Shown one piece after another: positions 34,724-43,833 of a stretch of DNA of 64,000 nucleotides. Numbering within the stretch: position 1 is the stretch's first letter; each line of letters starts with the position of its first letter. The DNA comes from Tunturibacter gelidoferens. GTDB taxonomy: Bacteria; Acidobacteriota; Terriglobia; Terriglobales; Acidobacteriaceae. The position numbers and the translations under genes were made by a program. The stretch lies in assembly GCF_040358255.1 (NCBI RefSeq), contig NZ_CP132938.1, positions 2,728,001-2,792,000 of the forward strand. The letters are read 5' to 3'. The notes beneath the pieces were generated by a model that searched no databases, was not told where the DNA came from, and saw only the letters and a list, made by a program, of their open reading frames with translations.

Positions 34724-36976
34724 ATGGATCAGGTGACTGAGTCGAAGGTGATTGGCGTTTCGACGCCGCGGATCGATGGCCCGCTCAAGGTAAGTGGCTC
34801 GGCGATGTACGCCTCGGACCACCACTTTCCCGGGCTGCTCTACGCGTGGCCGGTCTGCGCAACGATTTCGAATGGGAAGATTGCGCACCTGGACACGGCC
34901 GGAGCGGAGAAGATGCCCGGCGTCGTCGCTGTCTACCATCGAGAAAACATTGGGAAGCTCTACCGTGTGCCTCCTTCAAGCGGGTTCACGCTCATCATCG
35001 ATGAGAAGCGCCCTCCGCTCGAGGACGACACGATTCGCTACTACGGCCAGTATGTCGCCGTCGTTGTAGCGCAAACGGTCGAACAGGCGCGGGCCGCAGC
35101 CGAGAGTGTGAGGGTGACCTACAACAAAGAGAAGCCGGACACCGGCGAGAAGCTGTTGGGAACGCCGCTCACAACCGACAAGCCTGATGAAAAAAGTAAG
35201 CGCGGGGATACGGCTGCGGCATTGACTGCGGCGAGGGTAAAGGTGGATGCGGTATACAAGATTCCGGTCGAGACCCACAACCCGATCGAGTTGCATGCTT
35301 CGGTAGCAGTCTTCGACGGAAAGAAATATACGCTGTATGAGACCTCGCAGGCAGTTGTGAATCATCGCGATGTGATGGCGCAGATGCTGGGCGTTCCCAC
35401 CGAGCAGGTACAGGTGATTACCCGATTCCTGGGCTCGGGATTCGGAGGCAAGTTGTGGCCGTGGCCCCATGGATTACTGGCTGCCGCGTGTGCACGCAAC
35501 CTCGGGCGTCCCGTCAAGCTGGTGGTGAGCCGCCAGATGATGTTCCAGAGCGTCGGCCACAGGCCCGCAATCGACCAGCGAATTCAGCTCGCGGCCGAAC
35601 CCGATGGCAAGCTAACCGCAGTGCAACAGGATTACGTCAATCACACATCGATGCTCGATGACTACGACGAAGGTTGCGGCGAGATCACGCCGTTCCTCTA
35701 CAGCACGCCAAACCTGCTGGTGACCGGAGGACTCGCTCGCCGTAACGTCGGCAACCCAACGGCGATGCGAGGGCCGGGTGCAGTGCCGGGATTGTTCGCG
35801 TTGGAATCGGCCATGGATGAGCTGGCGATCGCGCTGAAGATGGACCCTGTGCAGCTGCGCTTGAAGAACGAACCAGCGCTCGACGAGAGCCTGAATATTC
35901 CATTCTCTTCTCGTCACATGAAGGAGTGTCTGACGGTTGGGGCAGAGAAGTTTGGCTGGGCGAAGCGCACTCCAGAGATAGGCTCGATGAAGCGCGATGG
36001 CCTGACGCTGGGCTGGGGTATGGCCGCATGCTCGTGGCTGGCGGCGCGAATCGAGACTGAGGCGACAGTCGAGCTTCTCCAGGATGGCTCAGCGCGAGTC
36101 GCTTGCGGCACGCAGGACATCGGCGGAGGAACCTATACCGTCATGGCTCAGGTCGTTAGTCATGAGACGGGTATTCCGGTTAACCGGATCGATGTCGTAC
36201 TCGGCGACTCCTCGCTTCCGCCGGGGCCGATCTCGGGCGGCTCCTGGGTCACGGCCTCCATGACGCCGGCAGTGCTTGGAGCAGCCCAGAACGCAGGCAA
36301 GGCTCTCTTGCTCGCAGCGATCAAGTCTGATGGGTCGCCGTTCAAGGGCAAGAAGCAGGAGGACCTCGAACTCGTCGACGGAACGGTTCGCCTGAAAGGA
36401 CAAGGGCAGGACGCAGTGCCAATGGCCGAGATTCTGCGGATCGCCAAAGTCAACTCGGTCTCGGGCACCAACAAGTCGGATGGTACCTTCGGAGCCTCTA
36501 AGCCCAAGGTTTCGTTCCACTCCTACGGTGCGCAGTTTGCCGAGGTGACCTGGCAGCCGGAGATCGCACGCCTTCGTGTCAGCCGGGTTGTCACGGTGAT
36601 CGATGCCGGACGCATCTTGAATCCGCGGCCGGCTCGCAACCAGATTGAAGGTGCGGTGGTGATGGGCGTCGGTATGGCGATGTTCGAAGAGACGATGTAC
36701 GACGCACGCTCGGGTGCTCCGATCAACAATAACCTGGCCGACTATGTGGTAGCGGTCAACGCGGACACGCCGGAGATAGACGTCACATTTCTCGACTATC
36801 CGGATTATCAGCTCAATGCTCTTGGAGCTCGAGGTGTCGGAGAGATCGGTCTTGCAGGGATTGCCGCGGCGATTACCAGTGCCGTCTATCACGCGACCGG
36901 TATTCGCGTGCGCGATCTGCCGGTGCGTATTGAGGATTTGCTGGTTCCGGCGAGCAAAAGCGCGCATCTCGCCTGA
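34724..36976 (+). CDS. paoC: Aldehyde oxidoreductase molybdopterin subunit (PaoC-like)
   Basis: A 750-residue catalytic subunit that holds the molybdenum cofactor and oxidises aldehydes to acids. Motifs: RIDGPLKVSGSAMYASD at the start, the substrate/cofactor regions GSGFGGKLWPW and NPTAMRGPGA, CGTQDIGGGTYTVMAQ, and the catalytic Glu in GARGVGEIGLAGIAAAI near residue 715. ATG at 34724 fits best, with AAGGAG 6 bases upstream; an ATG at 34718 is too close to that site. It ends the paoABC operon and converges on the WbsX-like gene after 55 bases. Confidence 0.93.
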   Translation: MDQVTESKVIGVSTPRIDGPLKVSGSAMYASDHHFPGLLYAWPVCATISNGKIAHLDTAGAEKMPGVVAVYHRENIGKLYRVPPSSGFTLIIDEKRPPLEDDTIRYYGQYVAVVVAQTVEQARAAAESVRVTYNKEKPDTGEKLLGTPLTTDKPDEKSKRGDTAAALTAARVKVDAVYKIPVETHNPIELHASVAVFDGKKYTLYETSQAVVNHRDVMAQMLGVPTEQVQVITRFLGSGFGGKLWPWPHGLLAAACARNLGRPVKLVVSRQMMFQSVGHRPAIDQRIQLAAEPDGKLTAVQQDYVNHTSMLDDYDEGCGEITPFLYSTPNLLVTGGLARRNVGNPTAMRGPGAVPGLFALESAMDELAIALKMDPVQLRLKNEPALDESLNIPFSSRHMKECLTVGAEKFGWAKRTPEIGSMKRDGLTLGWGMAACSWLAARIETEATVELLQDGSARVACGTQDIGGGTYTVMAQVVSHETGIPVNRIDVVLGDSSLPPGPISGGSWVTASMTPAVLGAAQNAGKALLLAAIKSDGSPFKGKKQEDLELVDGTVRLKGQGQDAVPMAEILRIAKVNSVSGTNKSDGTFGASKPKVSFHSYGAQFAEVTWQPEIARLRVSRVVTVIDAGRILNPRPARNQIEGAVVMGVGMAMFEETMYDARSGAPINNNLADYVVAVNADTPEIDVTFLDYPDYQLNALGARGVGEIGLAGIAAAITSAVYHATGIRVRDLPVRIEDLLVPASKSAHLA

Positions 36977-37031
36977 TCCCTCTCCTCACAGAAGTGCAGA
37001 AGGACGGCCAATCCGCGCCGCGCGATCGAGA

Positions 37032-38273
37032 TCAAGCCTTGCTGCCGAAGACTGCATGGATCTGCTCGAGATAGGCATATCCGTGTTCCGTGTCGGGTTC
37101 AAGATAACTCCCCTCAGTCCATTCGTTCCATGAGTTCACGGTGAGCAGCTTCGTCTTGAGGTCAGGAGAGTTGTCAAGAAAGAGCTTCGCCGAACGAAGG
37201 GCATCGCCAAATCGTTGCGGGGTGTTCCCTTGCACTACGGGCATGAACGGATACGACGATTGGGTATAGATGTCAGATTGACATGCCCGTGGCGAGGAGT
37301 CCCATCCCATCGAGACGTTCGGGTAATAGGGCTTTCCTAACTTCGCGGACGCTGTAGCTCGATAAACTTCGTAAGCAGAGGCCAGATCCTGATACTCCGA
37401 GGCGGGAAACTTTGCCAGCTGTGCGTGATGGATCCACACATAGGAGGTTGTGCTGTCGACGTTCAAACGCGCGAGCAGATCCTTCAAGTCTGTCACCTCC
37501 GTCTGCCCCGGTAACAGTTGGACACCCCAGGTGACTGCATTAAAATGCAAGTCTCTGAACCCCGCTGCCTTCACCTTATCGCGAAATTGTTGTAGCGCTG
37601 CCGCCGCTTTCTCAACCCCACCCATTCCGAGCACAAATCGATACAGCTCGTAGATGGAAAAGTAGGGACACCCATCGACCTTGAGATAGTTGTCCTGGCT
37701 GAAGTAGTTATTGACGATGTGGGTTGTGAGCTTCTCAAACGTGGAGGCCGTGACCTCGCCCGCATACTGAAGGTGTGGCGGAGCCGTCAACTTCGCAGGA
37801 TGCAAATCGAACCAGTCATGATTCGCCCACATGATGGCGAACTCGACATCTGCGCGGTTAGTCGCGCGTAGATAGCCCTCCTCGAGAGCGCCCTGCAAAA
37901 AAGGACCGTCGTTATACCAATACCAATCGAAGATGAAAGCGGAGATTGACGCACGAGCAGCTGCACTGATCTTTTGTTCAAAGACCTTTGGATCAGACTC
38001 ATCCCCGTAACCCCATAGAGGAACCTTGGGCTGTTTGTGGCCGGCAAAACGCGGCTTGGCGTCCTTTACCAGTTGCCATTCGGTCCACCCCTTGCCGTGG
38101 GCGACATCATTGCGGGGATCCTGGTGATAGTTACCGAAGTAGTAAGCGGCGACTACGTACTTCTCGCTCTCTCGATGAGTTCGAGACTGCGCAATCCCGC
38201 TCTTCGCAATTGAAAGCGCGATCGCATTTGACGCCATACTCTTGATAAATCCCCTGCGGCTTTGGGTCGACAT
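37032..38273 (-). CDS. WbsX-like (GH99-like) exported protein
   Basis: A 413-residue protein with a Tat-type signal (SRRGFIKSMASNAIALSIAKSG). The mature part matches the WbsX/glycoside-hydrolase-99-like domain: AAYYFGNYHQDPRN, GWTEWQLVKDAKPRF, FIFDWYWYNDGPFL, FAIMWANHDW, and the hallmark NSWNEWTEGSYLEPD near the C-terminus. This family is linked to cell-surface polysaccharides; endo-mannosidase-like activity is possible but not shown. It sits between the pao operon and tRNA-Arg(TCG). Confidence 0.88.
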   Translation of the reverse strand: MSTQSRRGFIKSMASNAIALSIAKSGIAQSRTHRESEKYVVAAYYFGNYHQDPRNDVAHGKGWTEWQLVKDAKPRFAGHKQPKVPLWGYGDESDPKVFEQKISAAARASISAFIFDWYWYNDGPFLQGALEEGYLRATNRADVEFAIMWANHDWFDLHPAKLTAPPHLQYAGEVTASTFEKLTTHIVNNYFSQDNYLKVDGCPYFSIYELYRFVLGMGGVEKAAAALQQFRDKVKAAGFRDLHFNAVTWGVQLLPGQTEVTDLKDLLARLNVDSTTSYVWIHHAQLAKFPASEYQDLASAYEVYRATASAKLGKPYYPNVSMGWDSSPRACQSDIYTQSSYPFMPVVQGNTPQRFGDALRSAKLFLDNSPDLKTKLLTVNSWNEWTEGSYLEPDTEHGYAYLEQIHAVFGSKA

Positions 38274-38508
38274 CTAAGACACGCTCCATTCGAGGTTGCA
38301 GACCATGTAAGACCCCACGCAGCAAGCAGGAGCCGACGATCTAGACTCTCATAACCGAAGGCAAATTCAACGGGGCTGCAGATCTCAAGATATGTTTAGC
38401 GGCACGATATGATCTCAGAGCGCGCACGGCACCCTTCGACGATCACCGTCTCAAGGCACAACAGGCACCGATACGAATGTAGCGGTAAGCCTGACCAATT
38501 GATATTTG

Positions 38509-38585
38509 TGGTGCGCCCGGAGAGATTCGAACTCCCGACCCTTTGGTTCGAAGCCAAATGCTCTATCCAGCTGAGCTACGGGCGC
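38509..38585 (-). tRNA. tRNA-Arg (anticodon TCG)
   Basis: A 77-base cloverleaf read on the minus strand, anticodon arm TTTGG-CTTCGAA-CCAAA giving anticodon TCG (reads CGA), and encoded CCA. Compared with the ACG tRNA at 32639-32715, the T-stem has two compensated base-pair changes (A-T to G-C and G-C to A-T), confirming it is a functional, diverged paralogue. Confidence 0.96.
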
Positions 38586-38648
38586 GCAAAACAGGGAAGT
38601 GAACTACAAGAGCATCCTAAAAATACCGGAGAAACAATCCTCAAGCAA

Positions 38649-38912
38649 CTAGGTTGTAACCGCAGGCTCAGCCGGAGGGGGTGGAGTGAACATCGGCATC
38701 GTCTCGACGATATCCAGCCCAGCGCGACGCAGCAGCTGATGGATCACCGGCTCGGTCAAACGAGTCGCGTCGTATTCGATTCGCACTGTCTTCTTCGCCT
38801 CGTCCAGCGCCATGTGACGCACCCCGTACACCTCGCGCATCTTCGCCATCGCCACAACGGAGGCTTCGGTCGGCGGAACTCCATAGCGGTAAAGAACATC
38901 AAGCTGTGTCAT
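38649..38912 (-). CDS. Small HMA-like conserved protein of unknown function
   Basis: An 87-residue protein with a beta-alpha-beta-beta-alpha-beta pattern like heavy-metal-associated domains (QLDVLYRYGVPPTEASVVAMAKMREVYGVRHMALDEAKKTVRIEYDATRL in separate strands and helices), but without a CxxC metal motif. The C-terminus is Pro-rich. ATG at 38912 (MTQLDVLYRYG) is preferred; an ATG 7 codons earlier (38933) is possible. It lies between tRNA-Arg(TCG) and the TlpA gene. Function unknown. Confidence 0.65.
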   Translation of the reverse strand: MTQLDVLYRYGVPPTEASVVAMAKMREVYGVRHMALDEAKKTVRIEYDATRLTEPVIHQLLRRAGLDIVETMPMFTPPPPAEPAVTT

Positions 38913-39038
38913 GGCTTCGATGATACCAGTCACGCCGTCACCCGTTTCGCCATATCTGCCAGATTTCCCTTTGCGGCCGGTAGGACGAGGATTCAGGGGT
39001 AGTCGCTAATTTTGTGAAAACGGAAGGTTTCAACGGCC

Positions 39039-39521
39039 TCACATCTTCGAGAGATAGCTGGTGATCTCGGGACTGGTCCATACCTGCGCTCCGATGAACT
39101 TCCGTCGCAACACGCCCTGCTTATCGATGATGTAGGTCTCGGGAATCTGCGCCGTCCCATAGAGCGCGTTGACCTTCTGCTCCTCGTCGCGAACAGTCAA
39201 TAGGTCGACATGATGGTCCACCAGAAACCGTTTATACACATCCGGATCCTGATCCATACTCACCGCGACGATCGCCAGCTCCGGCATCTGTTTTTGTAGC
39301 GCCAGCAGGCTGGGCAGCTCCTCGATGCAGGGCGCGCACCAGGTCGCCCACAGATTCAGCACCACCACCCGCCCGCGCAGCTTGCTCAAATCAACCGTCC
39401 GGGTGCCATCCCCCATCACAAACTGCGGCGCGGGCTTATCGATATTTCCGGGATGACTGCCGCGGTCGCACCCCGCCACCAGCAGCGGTCCCAACACTAA
39501 ACTCATCAACAATCTACGCAC
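39039..39521 (-). CDS. TlpA-family thiol:disulfide lipoprotein
   Basis: A 160-residue thioredoxin-fold protein. A short signal with lipobox LLVAGC anchors it to the membrane on the periplasmic side. The redoxin core has the active-site WATWCAPCIEELP (CAPC) and the cis-proline region TAQIPETYIIDKQG. TlpA/ResA-type proteins reduce periplasmic disulfides, often for cytochrome c maturation; it may depend on the DsbD-type protein encoded at 9149. It is divergent from the glycosyltransferase gene 30 bases away. Confidence 0.93.
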   Translation of the reverse strand: MRRLLMSLVLGPLLVAGCDRGSHPGNIDKPAPQFVMGDGTRTVDLSKLRGRVVVLNLWATWCAPCIEELPSLLALQKQMPELAIVAVSMDQDPDVYKRFLVDHHVDLLTVRDEEQKVNALYGTAQIPETYIIDKQGVLRRKFIGAQVWTSPEITSYLSKM

Positions 39522-39551
39522 AAGTCACTCCACTTCCTATAATACGAAGTC

Positions 39552-40643
39552 GTGAGCGACACCGACCCCGCGCAGGAACCGAATTCTACCGAAACACCCG
39601 ACCTCGAACTCTCGGTCATCATTCCCGCCCGCAACGAGCAGCGCTCGCTGGCCGCCTGTATGGCTTCTATTCTGAGCCAGTCTGAGCCCGGCTTCCTCCT
39701 CGGCCAGCATTGGGAGTTGATCGTCGTCAACGATGACTCAACCGACAACACCCGCATCATCGCCGCCGAAGCCGCCTCTACCCACGAAGGGGTCCTCGTC
39801 CTCGACGCCCCTCCATTAGACCTTAGCGCCAACGGAGGATTCACCGGCAAGACCAACGCCTGCTGGACCGGCGCGCAGGCCGCACGCGGCAGATACCTCC
39901 TCTTCACCGACGCAGACACCATCCACCAGACCAACGACATCTCCCGGTCCCTCCGCGAAGCCGACCGCCATGACGCATCTCTGCTCTCCTACTCGCCCCG
40001 CCAGATCGTCACCGGCTTCTGGCAGCACGCCGTCATGCCGTTGATCTTCTCCGAACTGGCCTCCGTCTATCCTCCAAAGCAAGTCAACGATCCAGCCAGC
40101 CAACTCGCCGCTGCCAACGGCCAGTTCCTCCTCGTCGAACGCGATGCCTACTTCTCTGTCGGAGGACATCGTGCCGTCGGCAAGAGCGTTCTCGATGACG
40201 TTGCCCTCGCCGAAAACATAAAACGTGGCTCTCGGACCATCCGCTTCCGCTACGCCCCCGAAGCCCTCTCCACCCGCATGTACTGGACCACCGCAGAGAT
40301 GGTCGAAGGTTGGACGAAAAATCTCGCCATCCTCTTTCCAAAGCCCGTTGCCCTCGCCCTCTGGCGCGTCCTCGACCTTCTTCTCTTCTTCGGCCTGCCG
40401 GTTGCGGCGTTTGGCCTCTACTGGCTGCAACCCTGGCAGAGAAACGTTATCCTTCTCATCTGGGTCAGGACGCTCTGGCGCTTCTACTCCCGCGTTGCGC
40501 GCTCCAACTTCTCGGCACCAGATATAGCGATCTCCATCCTTGGCGTCCCGTTTTTCGTTTACTTACTTTTGCGCAGCGTGAGCCGTCATCGTTTCAAGAA
40601 AATCATTATCTGGAAGGGACGTAACTACAACACCTCCCCCTAG
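39552..40643 (+). CDS. Glycosyltransferase family 2 membrane protein (HpnB-like)
   Basis: A 363-residue GT2 enzyme: LSVIIPARNEQRSL near residue 20, the donor-binding WELIVVNDDSTDNT, the metal-binding LLFTDADTI (DxD-like), and the acceptor motif with DDVALAENI. C-terminal membrane helices fill about 270-345. The layout resembles HpnB/CrtQ glycosyltransferases that act on hopanoids or carotenoids; the true substrate is unknown. Start is GTG at 39552. It precedes the pterin genes. Confidence 0.88.
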   Translation: MSDTDPAQEPNSTETPDLELSVIIPARNEQRSLAACMASILSQSEPGFLLGQHWELIVVNDDSTDNTRIIAAEAASTHEGVLVLDAPPLDLSANGGFTGKTNACWTGAQAARGRYLLFTDADTIHQTNDISRSLREADRHDASLLSYSPRQIVTGFWQHAVMPLIFSELASVYPPKQVNDPASQLAAANGQFLLVERDAYFSVGGHRAVGKSVLDDVALAENIKRGSRTIRFRYAPEALSTRMYWTTAEMVEGWTKNLAILFPKPVALALWRVLDLLLFFGLPVAAFGLYWLQPWQRNVILLIWVRTLWRFYSRVARSNFSAPDIAISILGVPFFVYLLLRSVSRHRFKKIIIWKGRNYNTSP

Positions 40644-40698
40644 TTACCATGGTTTGCATCCACCAATCCCATAAACACGTCTAACCACAGGAATAACG

Positions 40699-41109
40699 AT
40701 GATCTTTCTTACCCGCAAAGCCGAATTCTCCTCTGCCCACTTCTACTGGAACGAAGCGTGGTCGCCTGAAGAGAATCAACGCATCTTTGGCAAGTGTGCC
40801 AATCGCAACGGCCACGGTCACAATTACACGCTTGAGGTCACAGTCGCAGGCTCGGTAGATGCCACCTCCGGCTTCGTCGTCGATCTAAAGGAATTGAAGG
40901 ACATTCTCGAGCGCGAGGTCGTCAGCGTCTACGATCACCGCCATCTAAACCTCGAAGTTCCCGAGTTTAAAACCACCATCCCCACGACCGAGAACATTGC
41001 TATCGCGATATGGCAGCGCCTCCACGACAAGATCCCTCACGCAAAGTTGCACCGCGTCCGCGTCTACGAGATGCCGGATCTCTTCGCGGACTACTATGGA
41101 GAATCATGA
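40699..41109 (+). CDS. 6-pyruvoyl-tetrahydropterin synthase family protein, copy 1
   Basis: A 136-residue PTPS/QueD-fold protein. Zinc histidines (FSSAHFYW, GHGHNY), the Cys in GKCANRNGHGHNY, the DH pair in VYDHRHLNLEVPEF, and the Glu in TTENIAIAIW are present. The cysteine is separated from HGH by the longer spacing of animal-type PTPS (PTPS-II) rather than the CxxxHGH of bacterial QueD, which points to tetrahydropterin synthesis. Its stop overlaps the ATG of copy 2 by 4 bases. folE follows, so one pathway operon is likely. Confidence 0.9.
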   Translation: MIFLTRKAEFSSAHFYWNEAWSPEENQRIFGKCANRNGHGHNYTLEVTVAGSVDATSGFVVDLKELKDILEREVVSVYDHRHLNLEVPEFKTTIPTTENIAIAIWQRLHDKIPHAKLHRVRVYEMPDLFADYYGES

Positions 41110-41534
41110 AGGCGCATCTCAATCGCCGTTACCACTTCAGCGCGTCGCATCGTCTTCACACCGAGGCGTACGATGCCGCGAAGAATCGTGCCGTCTTCGG
41201 GAAGTGCAACAATCCCCACGGCCACGGCCACAACTACACCGTGCAGGTAACTATGAGCGGTCCGGTCGATCCATCCACAGGAATGGTCTGCAATCTCGCG
41301 GAGCTTGATGCCTTTGCGCAAACAAATCTTCTCGCCCGGTTCGATCACATGAACCTGAATACCATGAATTGCTTTGCGAATATTGTCTCCACGACGGAGA
41401 ATCTAAGTATCGAGATCTATCGCATCTTTCAACACTTTCCCGCTGCTCATCTGGAGCGGGTTCACGTTGAGGAGACCAGCAACAACTCGTTCGACTACGC
41501 CGGCGACGCGACACCAACGCCAGGCACGATGTAA
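41106..41534 (+). CDS. 6-pyruvoyl-tetrahydropterin synthase family protein, copy 2
   Basis: A 142-residue paralogue of the preceding gene, with the even more eukaryote-like motif [29 protein letters not shown] and [15 protein letters not shown]. All zinc ligands and the Cys/Asp-His/Glu catalytic set are kept, so both copies are probably active, perhaps as a heteromer or on different intermediates. Start ATG at 41106 overlaps the previous stop (ATGA); the longer open frame to 41010 is only overlap. folE starts 14 bases after the stop. Confidence 0.92.
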   Translation: MKAHLNRRYHFSASHRLHTEAYDAAKNRAVFGKCNNPHGHGHNYTVQVTMSGPVDPSTGMVCNLAELDAFAQTNLLARFDHMNLNTMNCFANIVSTTENLSIEIYRIFQHFPAAHLERVHVEETSNNSFDYAGDATPTPGTM

Positions 41535-41548
41535 GAAAGGCCCGTCCT

Positions 41549-42157
41549 ATGGCACGCACCTCGGCCACAATTGAACCATCATTACTCGACACCGTTTCGA
41601 CTCAGGATCTCTACCGCGAACTGCTTCTCCGCATCGGAGAAGATCCCACGCGGGATGGCCTGCTACGTACCCCCGAGCGCATGGAGAAGTCCATGGCGTT
41701 TCTCACGCGCGGCTACTCCATGAACGTCACCGACGTTCTCCACGAAGCTCTCTTCGACGTCGACTACGACGAGATGGTCATCGTGAAAGACATCGAGTTC
41801 TTCTCGCAGTGCGAGCATCACCTCCTGCCCTTCTTCGGCAAGGCTCACATCGCGTACGTCCCAAACGGCAAGGTCATCGGGCTCAGCAAGATTCCGCGCC
41901 TCGTTGATGTCTTCGCACGAAGACTGCAGGTGCAGGAACGGTTGACCCGGCAGATAGGCGAAGCCATCACCGATGCAATTCGCCCGCAGGGCGTAGCCGT
42001 AATTCTCGAAGCACAGCACCTCTGCATGATGATGCGCGGCGTTGAGAAGCAGCACTCCTCAACCGTCACCTCGGCCATGCTCGGCGTCTTCAAAACGCAG
42101 CTCCAGACGCGTAATGAATTCCTTTCTCTTGTCCGCCGTCAGGGAAACTCGTTCTAG
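41549..42157 (+). CDS. folE: GTP cyclohydrolase I
   Basis: A 202-residue enzyme that converts GTP to dihydroneopterin triphosphate, the first step of folate and tetrahydrobiopterin synthesis. Motifs: [40 protein letters not shown] (zinc ligands), [19 protein letters not shown], and [15 protein letters not shown]. Its position behind two PTPS genes suggests it feeds a tetrahydropterin rather than only folate; no sepiapterin-reductase-like gene is next to it. Confidence 0.96.
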   Translation: MARTSATIEPSLLDTVSTQDLYRELLLRIGEDPTRDGLLRTPERMEKSMAFLTRGYSMNVTDVLHEALFDVDYDEMVIVKDIEFFSQCEHHLLPFFGKAHIAYVPNGKVIGLSKIPRLVDVFARRLQVQERLTRQIGEAITDAIRPQGVAVILEAQHLCMMMRGVEKQHSSTVTSAMLGVFKTQLQTRNEFLSLVRRQGNSF

Positions 42158-42176
42158 CGGCTAAACTGGAGACTGC

Positions 42177-43049
42177 ATGAATGGTCTCCTTGTACTCGAT
42201 AAACCCTCCGGCATTACATCGCATGACGTCGTCGCCATCGTTCGCCGGGCCACTGGCGAAAAGTCCATTGGCCACCTCGGCACGCTGGACCCAATGGCCA
42301 CCGGCGTTCTGCCGCTGCTTCTCGGCAAATACACGCGCCTCGCGCAGTTCTTCGGCCAAGCAGACAAGCACTACACAGGCCGCATCCGCTTCGGCTTCGC
42401 CACCGATAGCTTCGACGCAGACGGAATGCCTGCGGGCGAAACGCTTCCCCTGCGCCTGACCCTTGAAAAGCTGCGAACACTAAGTCAAAGATTTCGCGGG
42501 GAGTTAGACCAGGTCCCCCCGATCTTCTCCGCGAAGAAGATCAACGGAGTCGCTGCCCATAAGCTGGCGCGAGCAGGCGCCGAGGTCGCGGTCAAACCGG
42601 CGCGCATCACGATTCACAACTTCGAGCTAACCTCCCTCGAAGGCGACACGGCATCTTTCGTCATGTCCGTCTCCGCCGGTGGCTATGTGCGTTCCGTAGC
42701 CCACGAGCTCGGGCAATTGGCGAACTGTGGTGCGCATCTTTCCAGTCTGCGAAGGACCCGTGCCGGAGCATTCTCCCTCGAACACTCGATCACCATCGAC
42801 CAGCTCAAGACAGCCTCGGTCGCCGAACTTGAGGGGATGCTGCCGCACCCGCGCACGCTGCTCCCCGAGATGCCGTCCGTTACCGTGGACGATCAGCTTG
42901 CCGGTCGATTGCGAAACGGAATGCAGGTCAATCTCCCCGATTTCTCGCAGGCACCTCTGGTTAAAGTATTCACTACTCCAACAGATTTATTGGCAATCAC
43001 GCGCCGTATCGCCGGCACGTTGATGCAACCCATCGTCGTCCTCGGGTAG
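42177..43049 (+). CDS. truB: tRNA pseudouridine(55) synthase
   Basis: A 290-residue enzyme that forms pseudouridine 55 in tRNAs. Motifs: LVLDKPSGITSHDVV at the start, the catalytic Asp in GHLGTLDPMATGVLPLLLGK, YTGRIRFG, and GGYVRSVAHELG. The C-terminal part (residues 225-290) is a PUA-like domain. It starts 19 bases after folE. Its stop is only 2 bases from the convergent esterase stop. Confidence 0.96.
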   Translation: MNGLLVLDKPSGITSHDVVAIVRRATGEKSIGHLGTLDPMATGVLPLLLGKYTRLAQFFGQADKHYTGRIRFGFATDSFDADGMPAGETLPLRLTLEKLRTLSQRFRGELDQVPPIFSAKKINGVAAHKLARAGAEVAVKPARITIHNFELTSLEGDTASFVMSVSAGGYVRSVAHELGQLANCGAHLSSLRRTRAGAFSLEHSITIDQLKTASVAELEGMLPHPRTLLPEMPSVTVDDQLAGRLRNGMQVNLPDFSQAPLVKVFTTPTDLLAITRRIAGTLMQPIVVLG

Positions 43050-43051
43050 CT

Positions 43052-43786
43052 TTATTTTTTCAGCAGAGGCGTCACGAGAGGGAGCACATTCTTCGCGACG
43101 ATCCGATTCCCCGCGCTCGTTGCGTGGGTCCGATCAGCCTGCATCATGCCGTCCACGCCGAAGACGTCCTTCAAAAGAAAGGGAAGTATCGGCACATGAT
43201 ACTTCGCTGCAAGCGTGGCGTAGGTGTCATTGAACTGCTTGATGTAGTCAGGGCCGTAGTCGGGTGGCAGAGTAATTCCAGCGAGAACGACCTTTGTTCC
43301 ACTTGCCTTCAGCGTGCCGACAATCTTGTCCAGGTTTGTGCGTGAATCTTCAATGCGAAGACCGCGTAACCCATCATTCCCGCCAAACTCAACCACCACC
43401 ACCGCAGGATTTAAAGCAAACACCCTGTTGAGCCGCTCGACGCCGTCCTTGGTCGTATTGCCGCTAATCCCCTCGTTCACGACGCGGTAGTTATATCCTT
43501 CCGCGTTCAGATCCGTCTGAAGATAGTCAGGATAGCTCTGCCCGAGGTCCGTTCCGTAGCCTGCAGTCAGGCTGTCCCCGAAGCAAACGATGACCGGCCG
43601 CCCATCGTTTGCGGCTGCCGACGAGGGCCGGGAAGCAGGATCTGGAGCCTCGCTTTCGGCAACCGGCTGGCTCGAATCCGTCACCTCAGCCTGTTTCGCT
43701 GTCTTATCACCGCGGCAGCCACTCAGCGAAAGCGCCACCAAGAGAGACAAGACCGTTAGAATAGCTACAGATTCTGTTCTCCGCAT
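43052..43786 (-). CDS. tesA: TesA-like SGNH/GDSL esterase lipoprotein
   Basis: A 244-residue esterase or arylesterase. Signal with lipobox LSLSGC; a Ser/Ala-rich linker; then the SGNH domain: block I CFGDSLTAGYG (nucleophile Ser), block II EGISGNTT, block III VVVEFGGNDGLRG, and block V ADRTHATSAGN (catalytic Asp-His). ATG at 43786 was chosen; the longer open frame overlaps the divergent ABC gene. In E. coli tesA is also divergent from ybbA-ybbP, which supports the call. Confidence 0.92.
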   Translation of the reverse strand: MRRTESVAILTVLSLLVALSLSGCRGDKTAKQAEVTDSSQPVAESEAPDPASRPSSAAANDGRPVIVCFGDSLTAGYGTDLGQSYPDYLQTDLNAEGYNYRVVNEGISGNTTKDGVERLNRVFALNPAVVVVEFGGNDGLRGLRIEDSRTNLDKIVGTLKASGTKVVLAGITLPPDYGPDYIKQFNDTYATLAAKYHVPILPFLLKDVFGVDGMMQADRTHATSAGNRIVAKNVLPLVTPLLKK

Positions 43787-43833
43787 CTTTACAAAGTAAC
43801 AAAACCGTTGCCGAAGAAGGAGAGTCCCCGAAG

